Positions 54,122 to 62,882 are shown, numbered from the stretch's first letter. The stretch is 64,000 bases of DNA from Phyllobacterium trifolii (GCF_014192095.1 NZ_JACHXN010000021.1:1-64000), one strand, 5' to 3'. Numbers and translations are program-made. Notes: a model not told the origin generated them from the letters alone.

Positions 54122-55321
54122 ATGGAACTGCATCTCGATCTTGTTGGCGGCATCGCAGGTGACATGTTCGTTGCTGCCATCCTTGATCTGCGACCTGATC
54201 TGGAGACGGGCCTGTTGAGTGCACTGTCATATGCCCCGATGCTGCAGGGTGTTTCGTGCAGGATCGTCAGCCATGACGATGGCATTTTGACGGGCCGCCG
54301 CTTCCTCGTCGAACGGTCAGATCCCGATACAACCCACGGACACCATCACCATACGGCATGGCGCGACATTCGGGCGGCGTTATCAGCTTCATCGCTTGAC
54401 GCAGAAACCACCCGCCATGCCATCGGCGTATTCTCGCTATTGGCAGATGCCGAGGCGCGCGTGCACGGCACTGCCGCCGGAGCCGTGGAGTTTCACGAAG
54501 TCGGCGCATGGGATTCCATCGCCGATATCGTCGCCGCTGCCTATCTCATCGCCCGGTTGAAAGCGACCCGCTGGACGTCGAGCGCCGCTCCACTCGGTTC
54601 AGGCAGAGTGCGCACTGCACATGGCATCCTGCCGGTGCCGGCACCGGCAGCCGCTCTGCTGCTCGAGGGCCTGCCAACCATAGATGATGGAATCCCCGGC
54701 GAACGGGTAACACCCACCGGGGCGGCGATCCTGCGCTATCTTTGCAAGCAGGAGACGATATCGCCGCAACCACGGCGGCTTGTCGCATCGGGGTTTGGCT
54801 TTGGCACGCGCAAACTGCCGGGAATAAGCAATTGCGTGCGTGTGATTTGTTTCGAGTCCCTCGCAACGGATGTTGCCGGGAGCGATCGGGTCGCGGTTCT
54901 TCAGTTTGAAATCGATGACCAGACCGGCGAGGATCTCGCCCAGGGGATCGAAAACTTGCGAGCCCATAAGGATGTGCTCGATGTGGTCCAGACACCTGTC
55001 TTCGGCAAGAAGGGACGGATGATGACCGGCGTGCGCATTCTGGCAAGGCCCGAGGCGGTCGCGCAGGTCGCAGCTTTGGCCTTCGACGAAACCACGACAA
55101 TCGGCATTCGTCACGCTATTGTCGACCGCGCGATCTTGCCGCGCAAAATCGTTGATACAAAGGTGGAGTTCGGTCCCATGCGTGTCAAGCTGGTGAAGCG
55201 GCCGAGCGGACAAACCGCGAAAGCGGAGGCCAGTGATGTTGGCGATACGGCCAATGCAGCGACGAGGCAAAGACGCAGACAAGCGGCGGAAGCGGCGGCA
55301 AAGACGGGAATGAAATCGTGA
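54122..55321 (+). CDS. larC: LarC, nickel insertion enzyme for the NPN cofactor
   Basis: 399 residues from ATG 54122. It begins LHLDLVGGIAGDMFVAAILD, the LarC signature, and has a His cluster HGHHHH at 72-77 suited to nickel binding. Further conserved blocks are EFHEVGAWDSIADIVAAAYL, TPTGAAILRYL and LQFEIDDQTGEDLAQGIENL. LarC is a CTP-dependent nickel insertase that completes the pincer cofactor. In Lactiplantibacillus plantarum the gene needs a frameshift (larC1/larC2); here it is one uninterrupted frame. Its stop overlaps the larE GTG. Confidence 0.93.
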   Translation: MELHLDLVGGIAGDMFVAAILDLRPDLETGLLSALSYAPMLQGVSCRIVSHDDGILTGRRFLVERSDPDTTHGHHHHTAWRDIRAALSASSLDAETTRHAIGVFSLLADAEARVHGTAAGAVEFHEVGAWDSIADIVAAAYLIARLKATRWTSSAAPLGSGRVRTAHGILPVPAPAAALLLEGLPTIDDGIPGERVTPTGAAILRYLCKQETISPQPRRLVASGFGFGTRKLPGISNCVRVICFESLATDVAGSDRVAVLQFEIDDQTGEDLAQGIENLRAHKDVLDVVQTPVFGKKGRMMTGVRILARPEAVAQVAALAFDETTTIGIRHAIVDRAILPRKIVDTKVEFGPMRVKLVKRPSGQTAKAEASDVGDTANAATRQRRRQAAEAAAKTGMKS

Positions 55322-56118
55322 AGAAGACGCTTGAAGACATACTGGTCAGGTTAAGCCCGCTGACCGTCGCCGTCAGTGGCGGGGTCGATTCAATGACACT
55401 CGCAGCGGCCGCACATCGCCTGAGCGGACGTGACGGCGTGAATATGGTTCACGCTGCTTCGCCCGCGGTGCCACCCGAAGCCACGCAAAGGGTGCGGGAT
55501 TGGGCAGTCAGGGAAAACTGGGACCTTCAGGTAGTGGATGCGGGCGAATTCGCCGACGCCAACTATCGCAGCAACCCGGTCAACCGCTGCTTTTTCTGCA
55601 AGGGCAATCTCTATGGCACGATCGCCCGATATTCGAGCCGGCAGATCGTGTCCGGCGCCAATGTCGATGATCTGGGCGAATATCGTCCCGGCCTTGATGC
55701 GGCGCGTGATCATGGAGTGCGACACCCTTATGTCGAAGCTGGAATGGACAAGGACGATGTCCGTCAACTCGCGCGCGGACTTGGACTTGGCGATGTCGCA
55801 GAGCTTGCCTCTTCGCCTTGTCTTTCCAGCCGTGTGGAAACTTCTATTCGGATCGAACCGGAAACACTGGGTTTTATCCATTCGGTGGAGACATTCCTCG
55901 CCGAGAAACTCCGGCCACGGACAGTGCGCTGCCGGGTTCGCAGCAGTGGGGTGGTCGTCGAACTTGACGCAGCAAGCTTGCAATCGCTGACGGTGGCTGA
56001 CCGCACAGTGCTGGAGACGTCGATCATGTCGTTCTTGCCCCTCAATCTGGCCGGAAAATCTGTTGCCTTTGCGCCCTACCGGAACGGCAGCGCCTTCCTG
56101 CGGACCGGCACATCATGA
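55318..56118 (+). CDS. larE: LarE, PP-loop sulfur transferase for the NPN cofactor
   Basis: 266 residues from GTG 55318. The ATP PP-loop is AVSGGVDSMTLAA (18-30). A CFFC pair (Cys91, Cys94) and Cys168 in SSPCLSSR are present. Cys168 aligns with the sulfur-donating Cys of LarE proteins; the extra CxxC pair matches the three-Cys LarE type that can hold an iron-sulfur cluster and work catalytically instead of sacrificing its own Cys. It converts the carboxylated nicotinic precursor to the dithiocarboxylic form. Coupled on both sides by four-base overlaps. Confidence 0.92.
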   Translation: MKKTLEDILVRLSPLTVAVSGGVDSMTLAAAAHRLSGRDGVNMVHAASPAVPPEATQRVRDWAVRENWDLQVVDAGEFADANYRSNPVNRCFFCKGNLYGTIARYSSRQIVSGANVDDLGEYRPGLDAARDHGVRHPYVEAGMDKDDVRQLARGLGLGDVAELASSPCLSSRVETSIRIEPETLGFIHSVETFLAEKLRPRTVRCRVRSSGVVVELDAASLQSLTVADRTVLETSIMSFLPLNLAGKSVAFAPYRNGSAFLRTGTS

Positions 56119-56792
56119 CAACGGAAACTGTTCTTGATTTCGACCGGACCAATCGCATCGGCCTCGATGAAGCGATCTTCTGCGCCGGGAAATCCGTGGA
56201 GCAGATTGGCGCCATCCTCGAATTGGCGAAAGCGCGCGGTGCCGGCTTGCTGCTGACGCGGCTGACGGTGGAAAAGCTGGAAGGTCTCTCCGCCGCGAAC
56301 CGCGATGCAATTGACTACTGCGCGGTTTCACGCACCGGGTTTTTCGGACCGTTAAAACCAATCGAACAACGAGGGGGCATAGCAATCGTCGCCGCCGGCA
56401 CCTCCGATGCCGGCGTCGCGCGGGAAGCAGAACGAACCCTCCGTCATGCTGGCGTCGGGGCGACGGTGATTACCGACGTCGGTGTCGCCGGTCTCTGGCG
56501 CCTCACCGAACGATTGGAAGAGATACGAACACATCCAATCGTCATTGCCGCCGCCGGAATGGATGCGGCCTTGGCCAGCGTACTTGGCGGACTGGTATCA
56601 AGTACCATTATCTGCGTTCCGACATCGGTCGGCTATGGCGCTGCCGAAGCAGGACGCACCGCGCTTAACGCCATGCTTGCCAGTTGCGCACCCGGCCTCG
56701 TGGTCTGCAACATCGACAATGGCTACGGCGCAGCCAGTGCCGCGCTGCGTATTCTTTCAAGCTATGAACGGTTGCGCCGTTCAGGCGTTTGA
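56115..56792 (+). CDS. larB: LarB, carboxylase/hydrolase for the NPN cofactor
   Basis: 225 residues. The C-terminal AIR-carboxylase-like (PurE-like) domain has AAGTSDAGVAREAERTLRHA (AGTSD at 94-98), VIAAAGMDAALASVLGGLVS and PTSVGYGAAEAGRTALNAML. LarB carboxylates the pyridinium ring of nicotinic acid adenine dinucleotide and cleaves the pyrophosphate, the first NPN step. The gene ends the larCEB operon and overlaps the 3-prime end of the opposing SDR gene by 12 bases. Confidence 0.93.
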   Translation: MTTETVLDFDRTNRIGLDEAIFCAGKSVEQIGAILELAKARGAGLLLTRLTVEKLEGLSAANRDAIDYCAVSRTGFFGPLKPIEQRGGIAIVAAGTSDAGVAREAERTLRHAGVGATVITDVGVAGLWRLTERLEEIRTHPIVIAAAGMDAALASVLGGLVSSTIICVPTSVGYGAAEAGRTALNAMLASCAPGLVVCNIDNGYGAASAALRILSSYERLRRSGV

Positions 56793-57524
56793 CCAGCCAC
56801 CATCGACCACAATGGCATTTCCGGTCATGAAGGCCGAGTCTGCACTAGCGAGGAAAACCACAAGCTCGGCGACCTCTTCGGCGGTGCCCAGCCGGCCCAT
56901 CGGCTGGCGCGCGATAAAAGCCGACCGCGCGGCTTCGTAGTCACCCAATGCCCGCATCCGATCATGCAATGAGGGGCTGTCGACCGTTCCAGGGCAGATC
57001 GCGTTGGCCCGGATACCTTTGCCGACATAGTCGAGAGCGACCGATTTCGTCAGGCCGATGACGGCAGCCTTGGTCGTGCCGTAGATGAAGCGGTTGGGCG
57101 CCGCGATGATCGTCGAAGCAACCGAGGCCATGTTGATGATGGAGCCGCCACCGCGGTCGATCATGCCGGGAAGGAAGGCCCGGATCATCCGGTACATGGC
57201 GCGGATATTCAGACTGACGGAAAAATCAAAGGCCTCCTCGTCGCAGTCGAGGATAGCGCCATGATGGACGAACCCGGCACAATTGAACAGAATGTCAGGT
57301 GCCACGGTTTCGGCGGCAAAGGCGGTGATGGCTGCGGGATCGAGCACGTCCAGTTTGCGGATGCTGACCCCGGTGAGGTCAGTGAACGTATCCAGTTTGG
57401 CCTGGTCAAGATCGGTGGCTGTTACCTTTGCACCTTCGCGTGAAAGTGCCAGGACAGCGGCACGCCCCATACCCTGTCCGGCAGCCGTTACGACTGCCGT
57501 CTTTCCCTCAAGCCTGCCTGTCAT
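56781..57524 (-). CDS. SDR dehydrogenase, BDH2/2-keto-3-deoxy-L-fuconate dehydrogenase-like
   Basis: 247 residues. NAD motif TAAGQGMGRA (13-22), Asp38/Asp40 after beta-2 favouring NAD, NCAG, catalytic Ser134 (NMASVAS), Tyr148 and Lys152 (IYGTTKAAV). The TAAGQG and NIRAMYRMIRAFLP segments resemble the SDR group containing BDH2 and bacterial 2-keto-3-deoxy-L-fuconate dehydrogenase. It is the last gene of an operon with a FAD oxidase and a GntR regulator. A role in sugar-acid oxidation is reasonable but not proven. Confidence 0.8.
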   Translation of the reverse strand: MTGRLEGKTAVVTAAGQGMGRAAVLALSREGAKVTATDLDQAKLDTFTDLTGVSIRKLDVLDPAAITAFAAETVAPDILFNCAGFVHHGAILDCDEEAFDFSVSLNIRAMYRMIRAFLPGMIDRGGGSIINMASVASTIIAAPNRFIYGTTKAAVIGLTKSVALDYVGKGIRANAICPGTVDSPSLHDRMRALGDYEAARSAFIARQPMGRLGTAEEVAELVVFLASADSAFMTGNAIVVDGGWSNA

Positions 57525-57580
57525 TTTAACCGTCCTTGGAATTGTTGTGTGTGAAGTAGTGCATCTGAAAGCTGATCGTC

Positions 57581-58297
57581 TCAGAGGTCATCGATATGAA
57601 GGCCCACACGCCGCGCTGCGCCATTAAGGTGCAGTTGCATGGCTTCCTGGGCAGCGTTGGCATCGCCGGCTGTAATCGCGTCGAGAATTCGTTTGTGTTC
57701 GCCAAGCGTCGTGCTTGCCATATCATCGGAGCCCTGCTGGTTGCCCGCCGCAAGAATACTCTCGCGCACCCGCTCGGACACGAAGATCAAAAACTGTTCC
57801 ATGTAACCGTTGCGGGTTGCCGCGACGACAGCGCGATGAAATTCGAGATCAGCCTTCAACCAGGCGACACTGCCATAAGGCGCAGTGTTCATTGCCGTCA
57901 ATGCGCTTTTCATGGCTTCAAGGTCAGCATCGGTCCGCCGTTCGGCAGCAAGGGCCGCAGCCTTTACCTCCAGTGCACCGCGCAGTTCGAACAGGCTCTT
58001 GAAGGCGTCCGCCTGTTGCAGGGCATCATGATCGATGGTCAGTACCGAAGAATTCGCGACATCTGCCACAAAGGCCCCGCGTCCTTGCTGGGACCATATT
58101 CGGCCCTCGGAACGCAACCGGGCAATAGCCTCACGCACCACGTTCCGGCTGACGCCGAAGGTGGTGGCAAGCGCCTGCTCGGTCGGCAATTGGTCGCCGG
58201 GGTTCAGCCGCCCGTGCGCGATTTCGCGGGAGATCGAACTGGCCACCAATGTCGAAAGATGCGGCCCGCGATTGACCTTGTCGAGCTTCAACGTCAT
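57581..58297 (-). CDS. GntR/FadR-family transcriptional regulator (second)
   Basis: 238 residues. The winged helix carries LNPGDQLPTEQALATTFGVS, then RNVVREAIARLRSEGRI. The FCD domain (about 95-225) contains LFELRGALEVKAAALAAERR and FHRAVVAATRNGYMEQFLIF. It is similar in layout to the regulator at 52318. Its ATG overlaps the FAD-oxidase stop (ATGA), and the SDR gene follows after 56 bases, so it is embedded in and probably controls that operon. Confidence 0.9.
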   Translation of the reverse strand: MTLKLDKVNRGPHLSTLVASSISREIAHGRLNPGDQLPTEQALATTFGVSRNVVREAIARLRSEGRIWSQQGRGAFVADVANSSVLTIDHDALQQADAFKSLFELRGALEVKAAALAAERRTDADLEAMKSALTAMNTAPYGSVAWLKADLEFHRAVVAATRNGYMEQFLIFVSERVRESILAAGNQQGSDDMASTTLGEHKRILDAITAGDANAAQEAMQLHLNGAARRVGLHIDDL

Positions 58298-59748
58298 CGA
58301 TCAGCTATACCCCCAATACTTGAATGCGTCCCCAGAATCCGGCCATCGCTAAGAATGTGCTTTGGATCAAAGGCGTCCTTGAGTCGCCCGGCAATGTCGA
58401 GAGTAACCTTATCTGCCCGGTCGAGAAACGCCTTCTGTTTGACGCGGCCGATACCATGTTCGGCGCTGATCGATCCACTGTAACGGTCTACCACATCGAA
58501 GATAATCGTCTCTGTCTCGTGAAAGAGAGCTTCGATTGCATCGGGTGTGCTGTTGTGCGGGGGGACGATGTTTAGATGAACGTTCCCGTCGCCGACATGA
58601 CCATAGGTCACGGCCAAGGCTTCGGGATGGTGCTTGGCCAGTTCGCCAAGCGTATCTGTGACGAAATCCGCAAGCTTCGAGATCGGCACTGAAACATCCG
58701 TCCTCAGATAGCGGCCGCCGCCGCCTTGCGTCTCGACCATCGTCTCCCGCAACAGCCATAGCCGCTCGGCTTGCGCTTTGCTGGACGCCACGACGCCATC
58801 CACGACGAGGTCCCCGGCATCGCCAAGAAAGTCTTCGAGGATCGCTTTCAGATTGACCCTGCCGCCGGCGGAAGCCTCGATCAGAACGTAGACAGGGTAG
58901 CGCGCGCTCAGGGGTTCCTTCAAGCCGGTACCGGCATTCAATGCAATGTCGATGCCGCCACGAAGGATCAGCTCGAAGGCCGTCAGCAAGTCGCTGCATT
59001 CACGCCGGGCACGGGCGTAGAGCGACATGGCATCTTCGACCGACCGCAGGCCCACCAGCGCGGTTTCGACCTGCGTTGGCCGCGGAAAAAGTTTGAACGC
59101 GGCAGCGGTAATGATGCCCAGCGTTCCTTCGCTGCCGATGAACAATTGTTTCAGGTCATAGCCGCGATTGTCCTTGCGCAGCACTTTCAGACCGTTCCAC
59201 ACCCGTCCATCGCCGAGAACGACCTCGAGGCCAAGTACAAGATCGCGCGTCATGCCATAGCGCAGGACGTTGAAACCGCCCGCATTGGTCGCGACATTGC
59301 CGCCGATCCGGCAGCTGCCCTGTGCGCCAAAGGTTATGGGCAGCACGCAATCATGCGCTTCGGCAAAGTTTTTGGCTTGCTCAAGGATGCAGCCTGCCTC
59401 GACCACCATGGCAAAATCGATGGCGCTGATGGAGCGCAATTTGTTCAGGCGTTCCAGCGAGATAACGACTTCACCGCCTTGAGGCGCCGCGACAGCAGCG
59501 CCCACGAGACCAGTCAGGCCACCCTGCGGCACGACCGGGATGCATTCCCTGAAGCAGATCGTCATAAGCGTCGAAACGTCTTCGACGGTGCGCGGACGCG
59601 CAACGGCCAATGGCCGACCAAAGTGGTCGCCCGACCAGTCACGGCTATAGGAACCCATGTCTGCCTCGGTGGTAAGTAAAATACCCTCTGGCAGCGCTGC
59701 GGTCAGCGCAGCGAGCGACTTTCGATCGGAGGGCGGCAACGCGTTCAT
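58294..59748 (-). CDS. GlcD/DLD-type FAD-dependent 2-hydroxyacid dehydrogenase
   Basis: 484 residues from ATG 59748, behind GGAGA; a longer upstream reading is less likely. The N-terminal FAD-binding 4 domain shows VPQGGLTGLVGAAVAAPQGG, GNVATNAGGFNVLRYGMTRD and GSEGTLGIITAAAFKLFPRP. The C-terminal cap domain carries TYGHVGDGNVHLN and ISAEHGIGRVKQKAFLD, with His/Glu residues typical of D-lactate and D-2-hydroxyglutarate dehydrogenases. It should oxidise a D-2-hydroxyacid to the 2-oxoacid, passing electrons to a quinone or other carrier. It heads the operon with GntR and SDR. Confidence 0.9.
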   Translation of the reverse strand: MNALPPSDRKSLAALTAALPEGILLTTEADMGSYSRDWSGDHFGRPLAVARPRTVEDVSTLMTICFRECIPVVPQGGLTGLVGAAVAAPQGGEVVISLERLNKLRSISAIDFAMVVEAGCILEQAKNFAEAHDCVLPITFGAQGSCRIGGNVATNAGGFNVLRYGMTRDLVLGLEVVLGDGRVWNGLKVLRKDNRGYDLKQLFIGSEGTLGIITAAAFKLFPRPTQVETALVGLRSVEDAMSLYARARRECSDLLTAFELILRGGIDIALNAGTGLKEPLSARYPVYVLIEASAGGRVNLKAILEDFLGDAGDLVVDGVVASSKAQAERLWLLRETMVETQGGGGRYLRTDVSVPISKLADFVTDTLGELAKHHPEALAVTYGHVGDGNVHLNIVPPHNSTPDAIEALFHETETIIFDVVDRYSGSISAEHGIGRVKQKAFLDRADKVTLDIAGRLKDAFDPKHILSDGRILGTHSSIGGIADR

Positions 59749-59906
59749 TTCAGGTTCTCCGCGCGAGCAAAAACAACTGGACAACTATCCCTGTTGCCAT
59801 GTTATCATACAACTATGGTTGGGAACTTCAAGCGGCGCAGCCTTGCCTTTTGCCAATTGTTGTTGAAAATCAAACCAAAGCGATCATCTACAGGAGGAAG
59901 AACACC

Positions 59907-60323
59907 ATGAGCGATCTCAACACACGCTTTCGAATGATGCACACCATGATCCGGGTTTTCGACCTGGAGAAGTCGATCAAATTCTACACCGAGTTGCTTG
60001 GCATGAAATTGTTGCGTCGCGATGACTATCCCGACGGCAAGTTCACGCTGGCCTTTGTCGGCTATGGTCCGGAGGAGAACAACACCGTTGTGGAGCTTAC
60101 CCATAACTGGGATCAGGCGGCTCCCTATGAGATCGGGAGCGGCTTCGGTCACCTGGCTCTTGGTGTCAAGGACATTTACGCGGTTTGCTCGGAGCTTGAA
60201 CGAAACGGGGCCAGCATTCCCCGCAAGCCGGGGCCGATGAAGCATGGCACCACGCATATCGCCTTCATTGAAGATCCCGATGGCTACAAGATCGAATTGA
60301 TTGGCCTTGATACGATGAAATAG
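59907..60323 (+). CDS. gloA: Glyoxalase I (lactoylglutathione lyase)
   Basis: 138 residues from ATG 59907, behind AGGAGGAAG. It is close to Escherichia coli GloA over its whole length. Metal ligands His12 (FRMMHTM), Glu63 (VVELTHNW), His82 (GFGHLAL) and Glu130 (YKIELIG) are all present. The lack of an insert puts it in the short, nickel/cobalt-activated class. It converts the methylglyoxal-glutathione adduct to S-D-lactoylglutathione, a D-lactate precursor. It is divergent from the FAD oxidase gene, a second nickel-linked enzyme in the locus. Confidence 0.92.
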   Translation: MSDLNTRFRMMHTMIRVFDLEKSIKFYTELLGMKLLRRDDYPDGKFTLAFVGYGPEENNTVVELTHNWDQAAPYEIGSGFGHLALGVKDIYAVCSELERNGASIPRKPGPMKHGTTHIAFIEDPDGYKIELIGLDTMK

Positions 60324-60397
60324 CTTCTGCCTGAGGGGCCGCCTGCACGTCCCTGCGGCGCGGCTCCGGCAATTGAAGTGACTAATCCCGGTTCTTT

Positions 60398-61366
60398 TCA
60401 TTTGATGATCGCGATCTTGCTGCGGTCGATGGTGATGGCCACGGCTGCGATCAGCACGGCGCCAAAAACAACATTTTCCGCGAAAATATTTACACCGACG
60501 AACGTCATGCCGATGCGAACGATCGAGATGATCAGTGCGCCGACGGCGGTGCGGCCAACGCCTCCGAGACCGCCTGTGATTGCCGTACCGCCGACGATAA
60601 CCGCAGCAATTGCCGGAAGCAGAAGCTGGTTGGCAAGGCTCGGCGAGCCGCTTGAAAGGCGCGCCGCGAGGATGACGCCGGCGATAGCGGCGAGGGTGCC
60701 AGAAAGGGCGAATGCAACGATCTTGGTGCGATCCACATTGATACCTGCCGCATAGGCCGCCGGTTCGCCAGCACCCACAGCCAGGCTCTGCCGCCCGAAG
60801 CGGCTATAGCGCAAGCCGAGATAGCTCGCTAACCCGACGCCGATAGCGATCAGGACAACAACGGGTGTTCCGGCAATCGTCGCATTGATCCAGGAGGTGC
60901 TTGCCCGCCCGCCTTCCTCGATGGTGATCGCCCGGCCGTTTGCCAGCCACAACGCCATGCCCGCAACCACGCCGCCCGTTGCAAGTGTTGCCACAAAGGA
61001 CGGCACGCGCAGCCAGACATGAACGACGCCGCTGAGAATGCCAAACACCAGACCCGCCGCAATGGCCACCGGAAAGGCGAGCAGCCCCATCGACGGCAGC
61101 AACTGGGCGAGGATGACACTGGCAAGCGACGCGACGGCCTGAATGGAAAGATCGATGCCGCCGATAAGAATGACGAAAGTTACGCCGGTCGCCAGAATGA
61201 ACAGCACGGCGGTATTGGACAAGAGCAGCGCCAGGGTTTCACCGGTTAAAAAGCCGGGGGAACCTATTTCGACAATGATGACCAGCACGATGAGCAGCGC
61301 TGGAGGGATCGCACCCTGGACCCAGGCATTGGCGAGCATGGATTTGAAATCGAAAGAATTTTTCAT
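60398..61366 (-). CDS. RbsC-type sugar ABC permease (second)
   Basis: 322 residues with about eight to ten helices. Family marks: ATGVTFVILIGGIDLSIQAV, FVATLATGGVVAGMALWLAN and IVGGTAITGGLGGVGRTAVG. It is the third gene of a permease-ATPase-permease transcript and starts nine bases after the ATPase stop. Confidence 0.88.
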   Translation of the reverse strand: MKNSFDFKSMLANAWVQGAIPPALLIVLVIIVEIGSPGFLTGETLALLLSNTAVLFILATGVTFVILIGGIDLSIQAVASLASVILAQLLPSMGLLAFPVAIAAGLVFGILSGVVHVWLRVPSFVATLATGGVVAGMALWLANGRAITIEEGGRASTSWINATIAGTPVVVLIAIGVGLASYLGLRYSRFGRQSLAVGAGEPAAYAAGINVDRTKIVAFALSGTLAAIAGVILAARLSSGSPSLANQLLLPAIAAVIVGGTAITGGLGGVGRTAVGALIISIVRIGMTFVGVNIFAENVVFGAVLIAAVAITIDRSKIAIIK

Positions 61367-61375
61367 AAAAGCGCC

Positions 61376-62878
61376 TCAAACCATCTCGCGCAACAGTTCG
61401 ACCTGATCCGGCTTCTTGCCGCGACTGGCGTCGAACTCTGCGGTGACCTCACCGTCACGCATGACGAGTACCCTGTGTGAAAGACCGATCGTCTCGTCGA
61501 GCGTGTCGGAGATGAGCAGGATCGCGATGCCTTGGGCTGAAAGGTCCCTGACAAGGTCGTAGACCTCCTCCTTGGCGCCGACATCGAGACCGCGCGTCGG
61601 ATGATCGAGTATCAATACCCGCGAACCAGCAGTCATCCAGCGCGCCAGAACCACCTTCTGCTGGTTGCCGCCGCTGAGCTTGCGGCAGGCGGCATCGGGT
61701 CCTGGCGTCTTGATGCGCAGCTTTTTGATCCAGTCGACGGCGAGCTTTCTCTCTTGCTTGTAGTTGATCGCTCCGCCGCGCATGACACAGGAGAGATCCG
61801 CAAGCGTAATATTCTCTGCAACCGAGAGAAACATCACCAGCCCCTCGACGCGCCGTTCGCGCGGAATATAGCCTATGCTCTTGCGCACGGCCTGTTCGGG
61901 CGAAGTGAAGCGGACAACTTCGCCCTTTATCTTGAGCGCCCCTTCGGTCTGGGGCAAAAAACCGCCGATCGTGCGCGTGATTTCCTCGCGTCCAGAACCG
62001 ACGACGCCGGCGATACCGATGATCTCTCCGGCATGTATCTTGAAGCTGACATCATGAAAAGCACCGGCGACGCCGAGCTTGGATGCCTCAACGATGACTT
62101 CGCTGCGCGGGGCGTTCTGCTTGCCTTCCTTGTAGTATTCGGTCTGCAAGCCTCGGCCGACCATGATCTCGTGCAGGGCAGGGGCTGTCACGTCCTCAGA
62201 GCGATGCTCGGCCACGACGGCGCCGTCTTTCATCGTATAGACGCGGTCGGATATCCGCAGCACTTCCTCGAGACGATGTGAGACGAACACGAAACTTGCG
62301 CGGGATTTGAGCGACTTTACCCGTGCAAACAGCACGTCGATGTCGGAGGCGCTCAGGACGGAGGTGGGCTCATCCAGCAGGATGACCAGTGGCCGGTCGA
62401 CGCTTTCCTCGAGAGTCAGGGCCTTGGCAAGTTCGACCATCTGGCGTGCCGCAAATGTAAGCTCAGAGGCGCGGGCAGTCACGTCGATATCGACGCCGAT
62501 CTTTGCCAGCTGGCGGCGCGAGGCATCATTCATTGCCCGCCAGTTGACAATGCCAAAGCGTGTAAACTGGTGCTCCTGCCCCAGATAGATGTTCTCTGCG
62601 ACGGTCATGTTCAGGAGCAGCGACTGCTCCTGGAATACCATGCCGATACCGTGGCCGGCGGCATCGCGCGCATTGCGCATGCGAAGTGGCTGGCCGTCGA
62701 GCGTAAGCGTGCCCGAATCCGGACGATGCGTGCCGGCAAGGATGCGCATCAGTGTTGATTTTCCAGCGCCGTTTTCGCCGATAAGCCCTACCACTTCATT
62801 GGGCCGGATTTCGATATCGACTTTCTTCAGTGCGTGTGTGCCGACAAAAGATTTGCTGATTCCGTTTGCTGCAAACAT
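61376..62878 (-). CDS. RbsA/MglA-type double-domain sugar ABC ATPase
   Basis: 500 residues with two ABC cassettes. The first has Walker A GENGAGKST (34-42), Walker B VILLDEPTSVLS and the H-loop FVSHRLEEVL. The second has the degenerate Walker A typical of the family (GVVGSGREEITRTIGGFLP) and the signature LSGGNQQKVVLARW. It energises import of a monosaccharide or polyol through the two flanking permeases. Confidence 0.92.
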   Translation of the reverse strand: MFAANGISKSFVGTHALKKVDIEIRPNEVVGLIGENGAGKSTLMRILAGTHRPDSGTLTLDGQPLRMRNARDAAGHGIGMVFQEQSLLLNMTVAENIYLGQEHQFTRFGIVNWRAMNDASRRQLAKIGVDIDVTARASELTFAARQMVELAKALTLEESVDRPLVILLDEPTSVLSASDIDVLFARVKSLKSRASFVFVSHRLEEVLRISDRVYTMKDGAVVAEHRSEDVTAPALHEIMVGRGLQTEYYKEGKQNAPRSEVIVEASKLGVAGAFHDVSFKIHAGEIIGIAGVVGSGREEITRTIGGFLPQTEGALKIKGEVVRFTSPEQAVRKSIGYIPRERRVEGLVMFLSVAENITLADLSCVMRGGAINYKQERKLAVDWIKKLRIKTPGPDAACRKLSGGNQQKVVLARWMTAGSRVLILDHPTRGLDVGAKEEVYDLVRDLSAQGIAILLISDTLDETIGLSHRVLVMRDGEVTAEFDASRGKKPDQVELLREMV

Positions 62879-62882
62879 GGCG

